Below are positions 15,942 through 27,862 of a stretch of DNA of 64,000 bases, in pieces. The DNA comes from Pseudomonadota bacterium (GTDB lineage: Bacteria > Pseudomonadota > Alphaproteobacteria > Sphingomonadales > Sphingomonadaceae), in NCBI GenBank assembly GCA_029779535.1, contig JAKPAG010000054.1:1-64000 (forward strand). The letters are read 5' to 3'. The first letter of the stretch is position 1, and the number at the start of each line of letters is the position of its first letter. The notes below the pieces were generated by a model. It was not told where the DNA came from, made no database searches, and saw nothing but the letters and a program-made list of their open reading frames with translations. The translations under genes and the position numbers were made by a program.

Positions 15942-17042
15942 ATGACACAAGGGGGGAGCAAGCCCGCGTCCAGCGGGATCGATTGGGAATCGCTGCCCTA
16001 CGGCGGCGATCTCTATGGCGAACTGCATCTGGCAGAGACTGCCGCGCAGCCCTTGCCGGAAAAGGACAGCTACTTTCCCGGCCTGGCGATCTGCGGCGTG
16101 GCCGCAGCGGCAGCGGCCTGGCTATCGGACCACTACGGCTTTCCGATCATCCTGCTGGGTCTGCTGATCGGCCTCTCGCTCAATTTCATCGCGCGCGAGC
16201 CCAAGACTCACAAGGGGCTGGATTTCGCCAGCCGCACCTGCCTGCGAATCGGCATCGTTGTGCTTGGCCTGCAAGTGACCTTCGAGCAGATCACCGCGCT
16301 GGGCGCGGCGCCCTTTGGCGCGCTGCTGGTGGTGATGACTGCAACCTTCTTTGCCGGGATGCTGGGCGCGCGGCTGTTCGGCCAATCCAGCTATGCCGGG
16401 ATGCTGGCCGGCGGCGCCACCGCGATCTGCGGGGCCAGCGCCGCGCTGGCGCTTTACGGCGTGATCGGCAAGGACCGGCTGAGCCAGGCACAGTTCGCGC
16501 TGACCCTGGTCGGCGTCTCGCTGGCCAGCGCCATGGCCATGTCGGTCTATCCTGTGCTGGCCGGAGAGCTGGCGTTAACCCACCAGCAGGCCGGGTTCCT
16601 GATTGGCGCCTCGATCCACGATGTCGCCCAGGCGATCGGCGGGGGCTATGCCTTTTCCGACCAGGCGGGCGCCTATGCCACCATCGTCAAGCTGGCCCGC
16701 GTGGCCCTGCTTGCCCCGGTCGTCGCGCTGGTCACCCTGGCGATCGGCGCGCCGGGCGAAGCGGCCGGGCAGCCGGTGTGGAAGCGCCTGGCCCTGCCCT
16801 GGTTCATCACCGCCTTCCTCGCCACGGTCGCGCTCAACAGCCTTGTCACCGTGCCCAAGGAACTGGCGCATGGGGCGCTGGTGGGATCGAAGGCGCTGCT
16901 GCTGCTGGCCGTGACCGCCACGGCGATGCGCAGCCGCATGGATCTGCTGATGGAAATGGGCTGGCGGGCAACCGTGCCGGTGCTCGCGGCCACGCTCGTC
17001 AGCTTTGGCTGCGCGCTGGGCTTTGCGGTGCTGCTACTTTAG
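15942..17042 (+). CDS. YeiH/UPF0324-family membrane protein, putative sulfate exporter
   Basis: This is a 366-aa polytopic inner-membrane protein with about ten hydrophobic helices after a ~45-aa cytosolic N-terminus. The family hallmarks are present: LRIGIVVLGLQVTF, GGATAICGASAALA (residues about 155-170) and the IGASIHDVAQAIGGG re-entrant region near 225-240. In some bacteria YeiH homologues are linked to taurine or sulfonate metabolism as sulfate exporters, but the activity is not established in general. Its 3' end overlaps the convergent photolyase by 9 bases. Confidence 0.88.
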   Translation: MTQGGSKPASSGIDWESLPYGGDLYGELHLAETAAQPLPEKDSYFPGLAICGVAAAAAAWLSDHYGFPIILLGLLIGLSLNFIAREPKTHKGLDFASRTCLRIGIVVLGLQVTFEQITALGAAPFGALLVVMTATFFAGMLGARLFGQSSYAGMLAGGATAICGASAALALYGVIGKDRLSQAQFALTLVGVSLASAMAMSVYPVLAGELALTHQQAGFLIGASIHDVAQAIGGGYAFSDQAGAYATIVKLARVALLAPVVALVTLAIGAPGEAAGQPVWKRLALPWFITAFLATVALNSLVTVPKELAHGALVGSKALLLLAVTATAMRSRMDLLMEMGWRATVPVLAATLVSFGCALGFAVLLL

Positions 17043-18398
17043 CGCCTGGTGCGCCGCCAGCGCGCGGGCGCGGCCGGCGGTGTGTTCCACCAGCTTGCGC
17101 GGATAGCCGCGCACCGGCAGCGGCGGATCGTGGATCGCCGCTTCGGGCAGGTGCGCCAGTTCCGGGACCCATTGGCGGATATATTCGGCCGCATCGAACT
17201 TCGGGCTTTGCGTCAGCGGCGCCATGATCCGCACGAACATGTTGCTGTCCACCCCGGTGCCGGCGCTCCACTGCCAGTTGACCGCGTTCTGGGCGTAATC
17301 GGCGTCGACCAGCGTATCCCAGAACCATTCCTCGCCCCGCCGCCAGTCGATCAGCAGGTGCTTGATCAGGAAGCTGGCGACGATCATCCGCACGCGGTTG
17401 TGCATCCAGCCGGTGTGCCACAGCTGGCGCATCCCGGCATCGACGATCGGATAGCCGGTGCGCCCCTGCTGCCAGGCTGTCAGGTCCGCCTCGGCCTCCG
17501 CCCCCTCGCGCCAGGGGAAGGCGTCATAGGCCGGGCGGGCGTTGCGGCTGCCATAGTCGGGGAACTGCGCGATCACGTTCTGGGCATATTCGCGCCAGCC
17601 CAGTTCGCCCAGGAACGTATCGACGCTGCCCCCTGCCCCGGCCACCGCGTGCCATATGGTCGCCGGTGAAATCTCGCCGAAATGGAGGTGGGCCGACAGG
17701 CGCGAGGTGCCTTCCTGCGCGGGAAAGTTGCGGCGCTGCTGATAGCGCGCGGCGCGGGCGACGAAGGCATCGAGCCGGGCCAGCGCGCCCTCCTCGCCCG
17801 GGGTCCATTCCGCGCGGAAACCTGCCGCCCAGTCGGGCTTGGTCGGCAACAGCGCCCAGTCTTCAAGTCGGCCGCTGTCCGGCCAGACATCGGGCGCCGG
17901 AATGCGCTCAGGCGCGGGCAGCGGCGGCGCGGGCGGCATCCGCTCGTTCAGCGCACGCCAGAACGGAGTGTAGATCTTGAACGGCGTGCCGCTGCCGGTC
18001 AGCACCGATCCCGGCGGGGCAAGGTAGTTGCCGTGATGCAAGTGCAGCGCCAGCCGCGCCGCTACCGCGCGTTCAGCATTGCGCCACCACGGCTCGTAAT
18101 GGTGCAAGGCGTGGACAGCATGGGCCCCGGTTTCAGCAGCCAGCGCCGCCAGCACCTCGTCACTCTTGCCACGCCGCAGGATCAGGCGCGAGCCGCGCTG
18201 GCGCAGCGCCGCATCCAGGCTGGCGAGCGAATGGTGCAGCCACCAGCGCGATGCCCCGCCCATCCGGCGGTGGCGCGCGGTTTCATGATCCAGCACGTAA
18301 ACCGGGATCACCGGCCCGGCCGCGCAGGCCGCCAGCAAGGCAGGCTGATCGCCCAGCCGCAGGTCGCGGCGCAGCCACAGGATTGAAGGAGCAGTCAT
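17034..18398 (-). CDS. phrB: Deoxyribodipyrimidine photolyase (cryptochrome/photolyase family)
   Basis: This 454-aa flavoprotein repairs UV pyrimidine dimers using blue light. The N-terminal alpha/beta domain begins SILWLRRDLRLGD. The FAD-binding C-terminal domain contains TSRLSAHLHFGEIS, the GYPIVDAGMRQLW signature (about 318-330), WMHNRVRMIVASFL and DADYAQNAVNWQW, which includes one of the Trp electron-transfer residues. The length is typical of class I CPD photolyases. The second antenna chromophore cannot be told from sequence. ATG 18398 has GAAGGAG just upstream. Confidence 0.95.
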   Translation of the reverse strand: MTAPSILWLRRDLRLGDQPALLAACAAGPVIPVYVLDHETARHRRMGGASRWWLHHSLASLDAALRQRGSRLILRRGKSDEVLAALAAETGAHAVHALHHYEPWWRNAERAVAARLALHLHHGNYLAPPGSVLTGSGTPFKIYTPFWRALNERMPPAPPLPAPERIPAPDVWPDSGRLEDWALLPTKPDWAAGFRAEWTPGEEGALARLDAFVARAARYQQRRNFPAQEGTSRLSAHLHFGEISPATIWHAVAGAGGSVDTFLGELGWREYAQNVIAQFPDYGSRNARPAYDAFPWREGAEAEADLTAWQQGRTGYPIVDAGMRQLWHTGWMHNRVRMIVASFLIKHLLIDWRRGEEWFWDTLVDADYAQNAVNWQWSAGTGVDSNMFVRIMAPLTQSPKFDAAEYIRQWVPELAHLPEAAIHDPPLPVRGYPRKLVEHTAGRARALAAHQALK

Positions 18399-18451
18399 AC
18401 CGGCGGCCTAGGCGCAGTGGCCCGGGCCGCCAATATGTCCCTGCGGGCCGG

Positions 18452-19480
18452 TCAGTGTTCGACCGTCCAGGTTTGGCCCTTGGCCAGCAGCTTCGACAGG
18501 TCGGTGCTCTTGCCTTCGCGCGCCTTGGCGTCCTGGCCCAGCAGTTCGACCTCGTAAGTCGGGCGCGGATCGTCATAGATCACGCCCAGCGCCATCGGGA
18601 ACGGCCCGAACGGCATTTCGACCAGCATGTGCGCGACCGAACGGTTGGTCACGTCATGGACCAGCACGCCGGCGGCCTGCCAATCGCCATCGACCACGTC
18701 GACCACCTTCAGCGTCAGCTGCTCGGCGTCGAGCGCGATGCCCTTGGTGCCGCCGGTCTTGTCGGAACCGAACAGCATGGGTTCGCCATTCTTGAGCCAC
18801 AGCTGGCGGTCTTCGGCGCCCTTGGGGGCGGCGAAATCCTCGAACCGGTCCTTGTTGTAGACGATGCAGTTCTGGAAGATCTCGACAAAGGCCGCGCCCT
18901 GGTGGGCATGGGCCGCCTTGAGCACGTCGGGCAGATGCTTCGACACGTCGAACCCGCGGGCGATGAACCGTCCGCCCGCGCCCAGCGCGAAAGCGCAGGG
19001 GCTGGCCGGCCGGTCGACCGAGCCCATCGGCGAGGTCGGGCTGTTGGTGCCAACCCGGCTGGTGGGCGAATACTGCCCCTTGGTCAGCCCGTAGATCTCG
19101 TTGTTGAACAGCATGATCTGGCAGTTCAGGTTGCGGCGGATCAGGTGGAACGTGTGGTTCCCGCCGATCGACATGCCATCGCCGTCACCCGTGACCAGCC
19201 AGACGTCGAGTTCGGGGTTCGACAGCTTGATGCCGGTGGCAAAGGCCGGGGCGCGGCCGTGGATGGTGTGGAAGCCGTAGCTGGCCATGTAATAGGGGAA
19301 CCGGCTGGAGCAGCCGATGCCCGAGACGAACACCGTGTTGGCCGGGTTCGCGCCGATTTCCGGCAGCGTGCGCTGCACCGCCTTGAGGATGGCATAGTCC
19401 CCGCAGCCGGGGCACCAGCGGACTTCCTGGTCCGATTCCCAGTCCTTGAGCGTGGTGGTGATGGGGGCAATCGCGTTCAT
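18452..19480 (-). CDS. korB: 2-oxoacid:ferredoxin oxidoreductase, beta subunit
   Basis: This 342-aa subunit carries thiamine pyrophosphate and, by family, a [4Fe-4S] cluster. Visible are WCPGCGDYAIL (Cys pair near 23-26), SGIGCSSR and the TPP-binding GDGDGMSIGGNH (about 98-109), followed by the NNEIYGLTKGQ motif. Its start overlaps the alpha-subunit stop (ATGA), so the two are made in equal amounts. The pair resembles KorAB of aerobic actinobacteria, which oxidises 2-oxoglutarate to succinyl-CoA with ferredoxin. Pyruvate or branched-chain substrates remain possible. The ferredoxin-NADP reductase at 61479 could recycle the ferredoxin, but that is inference. Confidence 0.92.
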   Translation of the reverse strand: MNAIAPITTTLKDWESDQEVRWCPGCGDYAILKAVQRTLPEIGANPANTVFVSGIGCSSRFPYYMASYGFHTIHGRAPAFATGIKLSNPELDVWLVTGDGDGMSIGGNHTFHLIRRNLNCQIMLFNNEIYGLTKGQYSPTSRVGTNSPTSPMGSVDRPASPCAFALGAGGRFIARGFDVSKHLPDVLKAAHAHQGAAFVEIFQNCIVYNKDRFEDFAAPKGAEDRQLWLKNGEPMLFGSDKTGGTKGIALDAEQLTLKVVDVVDGDWQAAGVLVHDVTNRSVAHMLVEMPFGPFPMALGVIYDDPRPTYEVELLGQDAKAREGKSTDLSKLLAKGQTWTVEH

Positions 19481-21348
19481 GCCAGCGCTCCTTCGATCGC
19501 TGCCTCAATTTCGGCAATGGTGAACGGCTGACCGCTCGTCTTGTTGAGCGGGCGGGCATCGACCAGGAACTGGTCGCGCAGCACGGTCTTGAACTGGCCG
19601 GTGTTCATTTCGGGGACGATGATCTTGTCATAACCGCGCAGAAGATCGCCAAGATTTTCCGGCAGCGGCCAGATGTGGCGGACGTGGATGTGGCTGACGT
19701 CCAGCCCCTTGGCCCGCGCCCGGCGCACCGCCTGGTGGATCGGGCCATAGGTGCTGCCCCAGCCGACTACGGCCAGCTTGCCCTTGTCGCTGCCCAGGGT
19801 GACTTCCTGCGCCGGGATGCCCTTGGCCACGCCATCGACCTTGCCCTTGCGGGCGTCGGTCATCGCCTGGTGCGCGGCGGGGCTGTAGTCGAGGTTGCCG
19901 GTACCGGGGTTCTTCTCGATCCCGCCGATGCGGTGCATCAGGCCGGGGGTGCCGGGCTTGATCCACGGGCGCGCGCCCTTCTCGTCGCGGGCATAGGGCA
20001 GCAAGGTGCCGTCGGGGCCGTTGGGTTCCTGCAGGAACCGCACCGGGAACGGCTTGTACGCGCTAACGTCGGGCACCTGCCAGGGTTCGGCGGCATTGGC
20101 GATGTAGCCGTCGGTCAGCAGCATCACCGGGGTCATGTACTGCACCGCGATGCGGCAGGCTTCGATCGCGCATTCGAACGCATCGGACGGGCTGCGCGCG
20201 GCAATCACTGGCAGCGGCGTATCGCCGTTGCGGCCATAGACCGCCTGGTAAAGGTCGCTCTGCTCGGTCTTGGTCGGCAGGCCGGTTGACGGGCCGCCGC
20301 GCTGCGAGTTGACGATCACCAGCGGCAGCTCGGTCATCACCGCCAGGCCCATCGCCTCGCCCTTGAGCGCGATGCCCGGGCCGGACGAGGAGGTGACGCC
20401 CAGATGGCCCGCATAGCTGGCACCGATCGCGCTGGCGATCGCGGCGATTTCGTCTTCCGCCTGGAAGGTGGTGACGCCGTATTCCTTCATCCCCGCAAGG
20501 TAATGCAGGATCGAGCTGGCCGGGGTGATCGGGTAGCCGCCGAAGAACATCGGCAGTTCCGCCAGCTGCGCGCCCACGACCAGCCCCAGCGCCACCGATT
20601 CCGCGCCGGTGACGGTGCGGTAAAGGCCCGCCGGGCTGGGCACCGGATCGAGGTGGGTCTGGTGCAGCTGCCCGCCCAGTTCGGCGGTTTCGCCGTAAGC
20701 GTGCCCAGCGTTGAGCGCGGCGATGTTGGCTTCGGCCAATACCGGGTTCTTCTTGAACTTGTTGTTCAGCCATTCGACCAGCGGGGCGCGGTCGCGGTCG
20801 AACATCCACAGCGCCAGGCCCAGCGTCCACATGTTCTTGCAGCGCAGGGCTTCCTTGTTGCCCAGGCCGAACGGCTTGACCGATTCCAGCGTCAGTGCGC
20901 TGATGTCGAAGGCCAGCACCTTCCACTTGGCCAGGCTGCCATCCTCGATCGGGTTGGCGTCATACTTGGCCTTTTCCAGGTTGCGCTTGGTGAATTCGCC
21001 GGTGTCGGCAATGATCAGCCCGCCGGGCTTGAGCGCCTGGACGTTGGTCTTGAGCGCCGCCGGATTCATCGCCACCAGCACGTCGGGGGCGTCCCCGGCG
21101 GTGTCGATCTCGGTCGAGCCGAAGTTGATCTGGAATGCCGACACGCCGAACAGCGTGCCCTGCGGCGCGCGGATTTCGGCGGGGAAATCGGGGAAAGTGG
21201 CAAGATCGTTGCCCGACAGCGCGGTCGACAGGGTAAACTGTCCGCCCGTCAGCTGCATCCCGTCGCCGGAATCCCCGGCAAAACGGACAACGACGGCTTC
21301 GGGGGCATTGCTGGTGCGGGCTTCGGGTTCGGCGAGTTGCGTGGCCAT
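19477..21348 (-). CDS. korA: 2-oxoacid:ferredoxin oxidoreductase, fused gamma-alpha subunit
   Basis: In this 623-aa protein the gamma domain comes first (residues about 18-200: VVRFAGDSGDGMQLTGGQF, then IRAPQG). The pyrimidine/alpha domain follows (about 235-600), with GYPITPAS and the QAEDEIAAI segment whose Glu activates TPP. The fused architecture is that of KorA or VorA in aerobes rather than the four-subunit archaeal enzymes. ATG 21348 has AAGGAAC upstream. It is first in a two-gene operon with korB and diverges from an esterase gene. In the 180 bp upstream I saw only a GCCGCC/GGCGGC palindrome (21454-21467). Confidence 0.92.
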   Translation of the reverse strand: MATQLAEPEARTSNAPEAVVVRFAGDSGDGMQLTGGQFTLSTALSGNDLATFPDFPAEIRAPQGTLFGVSAFQINFGSTEIDTAGDAPDVLVAMNPAALKTNVQALKPGGLIIADTGEFTKRNLEKAKYDANPIEDGSLAKWKVLAFDISALTLESVKPFGLGNKEALRCKNMWTLGLALWMFDRDRAPLVEWLNNKFKKNPVLAEANIAALNAGHAYGETAELGGQLHQTHLDPVPSPAGLYRTVTGAESVALGLVVGAQLAELPMFFGGYPITPASSILHYLAGMKEYGVTTFQAEDEIAAIASAIGASYAGHLGVTSSSGPGIALKGEAMGLAVMTELPLVIVNSQRGGPSTGLPTKTEQSDLYQAVYGRNGDTPLPVIAARSPSDAFECAIEACRIAVQYMTPVMLLTDGYIANAAEPWQVPDVSAYKPFPVRFLQEPNGPDGTLLPYARDEKGARPWIKPGTPGLMHRIGGIEKNPGTGNLDYSPAAHQAMTDARKGKVDGVAKGIPAQEVTLGSDKGKLAVVGWGSTYGPIHQAVRRARAKGLDVSHIHVRHIWPLPENLGDLLRGYDKIIVPEMNTGQFKTVLRDQFLVDARPLNKTSGQPFTIAEIEAAIEGALA

Positions 21349-21528
21349 GCTTGTTCCTTGTCAGGCGGATTGACGCCTTGGACCTGCGCCTAATCCCCTC
21401 CCTGCGCGGCGGGCAATCAAGAAAAACTGTCCTGCCGCCAATTCCACCAAAGGGCCGCCAAGGCGGCTAGTCAAGTGGCATTCGGCAATTTAACCTGTCG
21501 ATTAAACGATAACCCGAGAGGATTGCCC

Positions 21529-22467
21529 ATGACCGATTCCACCCCCTTGATCCGTGAAGACGTCGCCGGGTTCCTGGCCCTGGCGAACAGCCTGCCCAAG
21601 CCCGAGGCGCTGGTGGCCGAGGAACAGCGCGCCGGCTATCTTGGCCTCAAGGCCATGACCGAGGCCGACCCGCGCCCGATGGCGGTGATCAGGGATCTGA
21701 CCTGCCCCGGCCCCGCGGGCGAAATTCCGGTGCGTTTCTATGACGTTCGGGAAAGCCGCGATCCTTCGCCGGTGGTGCTGTTCTTCCACGGCGGCGGCTT
21801 CGTGATCGGCGATCTCGACACCCACAATTCGCTCTGCACCGAACTGTCGGCAGAACTCGACCTGCCGGTGCTGGCGGTCCACTACCGCCTGGCGCCCGAG
21901 CACCCCTTCCCCGCCGCGCCCGACGATTGCGAGGCCGCCGCGCGCTGGCTCGCCGCCAGCCCCGCAGAACTGGGCCGGACCGTTACCGGGCTGATCACCA
22001 TCGGCGGCAGCGCCGGGGGCAACCTGGCCACGGTTACCGCCCGCGCGCTGTGCGACAAGCCGGCCGCCGCGCCGATGCTGCTGCAGGTGCTGCTTTATCC
22101 CGCAACCGACGAATCGCAGGACGGATCGATGGAAACCTTCGCCGAAGGCCACCTGCTGACAAAGGCCGTGATGGAATGGTTCTATTCGCTTTATCAGCCA
22201 AAAAGCGGCGATCCGCGCGCCTTCCCGCTCCACGCCAGCGCCAAGGGCATGTGCCCGTCGATCGTCGCCACGGCGGGGCTTGATCCGTTGCAGGACCAGG
22301 GCCGGCGGATGGCGGCCAAGCTGGTCGATGCGGGCGTCGACACGCTGTACCTGCACATCGCGGGCATGACGCACGACTTCTCGTCCACCCGCAAGGCCCT
22401 GCCGAGCGCTGCCGCCGCCACGGCCAAGGTGATCGCGGCGATGAAGTTGATGTTGCAGCAGGTTTAG
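21529..22467 (+). CDS. Alpha/beta hydrolase, hormone-sensitive-lipase (family IV) esterase
   Basis: This 312-aa carboxylesterase has the oxyanion-hole HGGG (residues 87-90), the nucleophile motif GGSAGG (Ser161), a likely acid Asp near 255 (GLDPLQD) and His near 285 (GMTHDF). HYRLAPEHPFPAA is the typical linker block of the HSL group. I moved the start to ATG 21529 (MTDSTP..), preceded by GAGAGGA, instead of an in-frame ATG at 21475. No signal peptide is seen, so it is cytosolic. It lies 16 bp ahead of rppH and is probably co-transcribed. The natural substrate is unknown. Confidence 0.9.
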   Translation: MTDSTPLIREDVAGFLALANSLPKPEALVAEEQRAGYLGLKAMTEADPRPMAVIRDLTCPGPAGEIPVRFYDVRESRDPSPVVLFFHGGGFVIGDLDTHNSLCTELSAELDLPVLAVHYRLAPEHPFPAAPDDCEAAARWLAASPAELGRTVTGLITIGGSAGGNLATVTARALCDKPAAAPMLLQVLLYPATDESQDGSMETFAEGHLLTKAVMEWFYSLYQPKSGDPRAFPLHASAKGMCPSIVATAGLDPLQDQGRRMAAKLVDAGVDTLYLHIAGMTHDFSSTRKALPSAAAATAKVIAAMKLMLQQV

Positions 22468-22483
22468 GGGTAAGGGGTCGGCC

Positions 22484-22984
22484 ATGACCGACCCTTTCAC
22501 CCATCTGCCCTATCGCCCCTGCGTGGGCGTCATGCTCGTCAACCAGTCCGGCCACGTCTTCGTCGGCCAGCGGATCGACACGCGCGGCCAGCCTGACGAA
22601 GGCGGGGTCTATTGGCAGATGCCGCAAGGCGGGATCGACGATGGCGAAGAAGTGATGCAGGCCGCCCTGCGCGAGTTATGGGAAGAAACCGGGGTGGAGG
22701 AACGCCACATCACCCTGCTCGCCCAGACGCGCGAGGAACTGCTTTACGACCTGCCGGACGAATTGATCGGCAAGCTGTGGAAGGGCAAGTACCGCGGCCA
22801 GCGCCAGCACTGGGTGCTGGCGCGGTTCGGCGGCGCGGACGCGGACATCCACCTCGAACGGCACGATCCGCCCGAATTCTGCGCCTGGAAATGGCTTGAA
22901 CCGGAGCAGCTGCCCGAAGTGATCGTGCCGTTCAAGAAGCGCGTTTACCGTGCCGTCCTGGACGAATTCCGCGACCTGATCTGA
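22484..22984 (+). CDS. rppH: RNA 5'-pyrophosphohydrolase RppH (Nudix)
   Basis: RppH converts 5'-triphosphate mRNA ends to monophosphates and so triggers decay. The 166-aa protein opens with YRPCVGVMLVN and has YWQMPQGGIDDGE followed by RELWEETGV, a complete Nudix box (G-x5-E-x7-R-E-x2-E-E-x-G). GQRQHWVLARF and FCAWKWLEPEQLPE are RppH/NudH-specific blocks. The stop lies 3 bp from the convergent TPR gene, leaving no space for a separate terminator. Confidence 0.95.
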   Translation: MTDPFTHLPYRPCVGVMLVNQSGHVFVGQRIDTRGQPDEGGVYWQMPQGGIDDGEEVMQAALRELWEETGVEERHITLLAQTREELLYDLPDELIGKLWKGKYRGQRQHWVLARFGGADADIHLERHDPPEFCAWKWLEPEQLPEVIVPFKKRVYRAVLDEFRDLI

Positions 22985-22987
22985 CGA

Positions 22988-23494
22988 TCAGTTCTGCGTT
23001 ACTTCCGGCTGCGGCTTGACCTGTTCGGCGGTGACGACCTGGGGCGCCGGTCCCTTCTGGATCGCGGCGGCCAGTTCCAGCGAAGCGGCGCAGTCCCCGC
23101 CGCACAGTTGCTGCAGGCGAACGAGGTTGCGCCGCGCCTTTTCCACCGCGCCCTTTTCCACCAGCGCCGCGCCTTCTCCGGCGATGGCATACTGGTTGGA
23201 CGGATCGATCTTCAGCGCCTGGCGGTAATAATGCAACGCCTTGCCCTGCATCCCCTGCTTGCGGGTCGCTTCGGCCAGGTTGAGGTAGATCGCGACATGG
23301 CCCGGCTGGATCGCCAGCGCGCTTTCATAGGCGTCGATCGCTTCATCGATCTTGCCCGCCACCAGCGCGGCCCGGCCCTGCTGGACCAGCGCCGCCGCGC
23401 GCGGATCCAGCGGACTGGGGGTCGCACTGTGCGACATGCTGGAAGTGACGCCCGCCAGCAGCGCAAGCGCAAGGGCGGCCGGGGTAAAACGCAT
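22988..23494 (-). CDS. Exported tetratricopeptide-repeat protein
   Basis: This 168-aa protein with a signal peptide (MRFTPAALALALLAGVTSSM) has about three TPR units (residues ~30-130, for example ALAIQPGHVAIYLNLAEA and ALKIDPSNQYAIAGEGAAL). A C-terminal tail with two cysteines (QQLCGGDCAAS) is followed by a Pro/Gln-rich end. ATG 23494 was preferred over 23536 because of the signal peptide and GGGAG upstream. It is 38 bp downstream of rsmB and probably in the same transcript. It is likely a periplasmic protein-protein adaptor; the specific role is unknown. Confidence 0.8.
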   Translation of the reverse strand: MRFTPAALALALLAGVTSSMSHSATPSPLDPRAAALVQQGRAALVAGKIDEAIDAYESALAIQPGHVAIYLNLAEATRKQGMQGKALHYYRQALKIDPSNQYAIAGEGAALVEKGAVEKARRNLVRLQQLCGGDCAASLELAAAIQKGPAPQVVTAEQVKPQPEVTQN

Positions 23495-23532
23495 GATCTG
23501 CTCCCTGAGCGTAGCCATTTGCCGCCTAGCTA

Positions 23533-24711
23533 TCACAAGGGTTCAAGCCGCGCGACGAAAAACCCGTCGGTCCCGTCGTGGCTGGGATCGAGCCGCAGCC
23601 CGGCCCCGCGCGGTCGCCCGGCGCCCAGCTGCGGCGCCGCCGCGCGCCAGCCGGGATGCCGCGCCAGGAAGGCGGCAATCTGGTCCGCCCCTTCGGCATC
23701 CAGCAGCGAACAGGTGACATAGACCAGCCGCCCGCCCGGCTTCACCAGCGCGGCGGCCACATCCAGCAGGCGCGATTGGATCGCCGCCAGCCGGTCCAGT
23801 TCCGTCGGGGTCAGCCGCCAGCGCGCCTCGGGATTGCGGCGCCAGGTGCCAGTGCCCGAACAGGGAGCGTCGATCAGCACTGCGTCGACCTGCCCGGCCA
23901 GGTCCGCCAGCGCCTCGGCCTCGCGCTGGGGGTTGAGCAGGCGCTCCTCGATCTGCACTGCCCCGGCGCGCTCGGCCCGGGGGGCGAGCCGGGCCAGCCG
24001 CGCGCGGTCGACGTCGCAGGCGATCAGCCGTCCGCGATTGGCCATGCCCGCAGCCAGGGCGAGGGTCTTGCCCCCTGCCCCGGCGCACAGGTCCACCACC
24101 GTTTCGCCGGGGGCAGCCGCCACGGCCAGGCAAGTCAGCTGCGAGCCGCCGTCCTGCACTTCGATCTGGCCCTGTTGGTAAGCCGGCCATTGCTCCACCG
24201 CCGTATCGGGCGGCAGGCGCAGGCCCTGCGGGGCGGCCAGCGGCTCACCCGGCACTGGCAGGTCGATCCCGGCGCGGTCCGCCTTGAGCGCGTTGACCCG
24301 GATGTCGAGCGGGGCGCGCGCCAGCAGGGCGGCCATGGCGGCGGGTTCGATCCCGCTTTGCGCCAGGGCTGCTTCCAGCCAGGCGGGCGCGGTGCCGGGC
24401 GCGGCGGGCACCTCGTCCGCGCCGATCGGCGCCGGGCCGTGCCCAAGGCCGTCGAACAATGCGGCCACCGCCGGGTCCTGCCGGGCGATCAGCAGCATCG
24501 CGGCGCGGCCGCTGGCGGGCACTTCCCCGCAGGCGCGGATCGCGCGGTAGACCAGTTCGCGCACCGCGCGGCGATCCTTGCTGCCGGCAAAGCGGCGGGT
24601 GCGGAACCAGTCGGCCAGGATGCGGTCGGCCGGCGCGCCCCTGGCGCGCGCGGCCGCGACGATCAGGTCAAGCACCTCGATCGCCGCCTGGACCCGGGCG
24701 CCCGGCGTCAT
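23533..24711 (-). CDS. rsmB: 16S rRNA (cytosine-C5) methyltransferase, RsmB/NOP family
   Basis: This 392-aa enzyme methylates a cytosine in 16S rRNA (C967 in E. coli). An N-terminal NusB-like helical domain (about 1-130) precedes the Rossmann methyltransferase domain. The SAM motif is VVDLCAGAGGKTLALA (near 218), motif IV is DAPCSGTGTWRRNPE (near 283) and motif VI is YVTCSLL with the catalytic cysteine (near 335). It starts 3 bp after guaB, so the two are co-transcribed. The exact target cytosine is not provable from sequence. Confidence 0.9.
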   Translation of the reverse strand: MTPGARVQAAIEVLDLIVAAARARGAPADRILADWFRTRRFAGSKDRRAVRELVYRAIRACGEVPASGRAAMLLIARQDPAVAALFDGLGHGPAPIGADEVPAAPGTAPAWLEAALAQSGIEPAAMAALLARAPLDIRVNALKADRAGIDLPVPGEPLAAPQGLRLPPDTAVEQWPAYQQGQIEVQDGGSQLTCLAVAAAPGETVVDLCAGAGGKTLALAAGMANRGRLIACDVDRARLARLAPRAERAGAVQIEERLLNPQREAEALADLAGQVDAVLIDAPCSGTGTWRRNPEARWRLTPTELDRLAAIQSRLLDVAAALVKPGGRLVYVTCSLLDAEGADQIAAFLARHPGWRAAAPQLGAGRPRGAGLRLDPSHDGTDGFFVARLEPL

Positions 24712-24714
24712 GGC

Positions 24715-27724
<3,010 letters not shown>

Positions 27725-27862
27725 CGCTCTCCCCGCACGGTTCATCCCGGCATGACTACAGCAAGCCGGGGCCGCGACAAGCGGCTTTGCGACCAGCTGT
27801 GCGAGTTAAGTCGCGGGGGTGGCAGGAAAGTTACACTCCCCTGCCCCGCCGCTCCGGCGCGC

